From: CBDAUN01 sp965200645
GTDB taxonomy: Bacteria > Pseudomonadota > Gammaproteobacteria > Arenicellales > JAJDZL01
Reading direction: 5' to 3'
Assembly (NCBI GenBank): GCA_965200645.1
Contig: CBDAUN010000001.1
Span: forward strand, 62,001 to 126,000
Length of the DNA: 64,000 bases
The notes beneath the pieces were generated by a model, which worked only from the letters and a program-made list of their open reading frames with translations, was not told where the DNA came from and did no database searches. The position numbers and the translations under genes were made by a program. Shown here piece by piece: positions 63,660 through 64,000 of the stretch. Position 1 is the first letter of the stretch, and every line of letters starts with the position of its first letter.

Positions 63660-64000
63660 ATGACCGTAGCACTAAAGGAAGTATCTCAAGACTACAAAAT
63701 AGCCGACATCAGTCTCGCTGATTGGGGGCATAAGGAAATTGCAATTGCAGAAACTGAAATGCCCGGCTTGATGGCCTTGCGTGAAAAGTATGCAAAGCAA
63801 AAACCGCTTGAAGGTGCCCGCATTGCCGGTTGCCTGCATATGACCATCCAAACAGCAGTTTTAATTCGCACCCTTGTAGAACTCGGGGCTGAAGTACGTT
63901 GGTCATCGTGCAATATTTTTTCTACTCAAGATCATGCAGCTGCGGCAATTGCAGATCAACAAGTCCCTGTATTCGCTTGGAAAGGCGAAACTGAAGAAGA
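63660..64000 (+). CDS. ahcY: Adenosylhomocysteinase (N-terminal part, cut by window edge)
   Basis: The gene starts at the ATG at 63660 with a GGGAAGA ribosome binding site and is open to the end of the window (113 codons). The sequence SLADWGHKEIAIAETEMPGL, then LEGARIAGCLHMTIQTAVLI and WSSCNIFSTQDHAAAAIA, is the standard N-terminal substrate-binding region. The enzyme hydrolyses S-adenosylhomocysteine to adenosine and homocysteine, removing product inhibition of methyltransferases. It follows metK. Confidence 0.97.
   Translation, partial: MTVALKEVSQDYKIADISLADWGHKEIAIAETEMPGLMALREKYAKQKPLEGARIAGCLHMTIQTAVLIRTLVELGAEVRWSSCNIFSTQDHAAAAIADQQVPVFAWKGETEE

Overview
The window looks like a piece of the chromosome of a marine gammaproteobacterium of moderate G+C. 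The evidence is the gene order atpHAGDC-glmU-glmS, a glnA-ntrB-ntrC operon with sigma-54 and NtrC sites, pdxA-rsmA coupling, TRAP and TTT solute transporters, and a GcvT-fold protein resembling the DMSP demethylase DmdA. The first gene (atpH) and the last (ahcY) run off the ends. No CRISPR array, rRNA, prophage or intact IS element was seen.

Layout. 1-8077: ATP synthase genes, then the two UDP-GlcNAc precursor genes. 8078-11401: a wrecked accessory patch with a frameshifted DUF262 gene, a truncated AAA ATPase, an Rpn-like tail and a transposase-like fragment. 11402-14835: an FAD monooxygenase, a small membrane protein, amt and tRNA-Lys. 15692-19515: an intact two-gene OLD nuclease plus UvrD-type helicase cassette, matching the Gabija (GajAB) defence architecture. 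19624-31451, all on the minus strand: a permease relic, the yejABEF peptide ABC transporter, lutAB, and a TRAP transporter probably feeding a 2-hydroxy or 2-oxo acid such as lactate to lutAB. 31720-43550: a NUDIX hydrolase, two relics, moaA/moaB, a double CDGSH protein, pdxA-rsmA, a luciferase-like oxidoreductase, an alpha/beta hydrolase, a fused glycyl-tRNA synthetase and a MazG-like hydrolase. 44604-48233: plsC, a NERD nuclease-helicase fusion and the DmdA-like gene. 48282-54414: a TTT transporter with its ROK regulator, whose operon ends in two decayed genes (a metallophosphoesterase and an unrecognised one). 54708-57785: an unknown 330-residue protein, a possible structured RNA, and a PP-loop tRNA-thiolation-like protein overlapping a TusA-like protein. 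58138-64000: glnA-ntrBC, then metK-ahcY of the SAM cycle.

Functional picture. The core genes (ATP synthesis, cell-wall precursors, nitrogen control, SAM cycle, molybdopterin, vitamin B6, translation) are intact and ordinary for the group. The accessory content is mainly high-affinity uptake of organic acids and peptides plus anti-phage-type nucleases. Several stretches preserve genes in the middle of decay.

I did not find a complete system that is clearly undescribed. The best leads are the compact three-way-junction RNA candidate with a terminator-like hairpin at 56037-56209, the PP-loop/TusA pair, the orphan NERD-helicase, the fused GlyQS and the 330-residue orphan. All family assignments come from reading motifs by eye; no database search was run.
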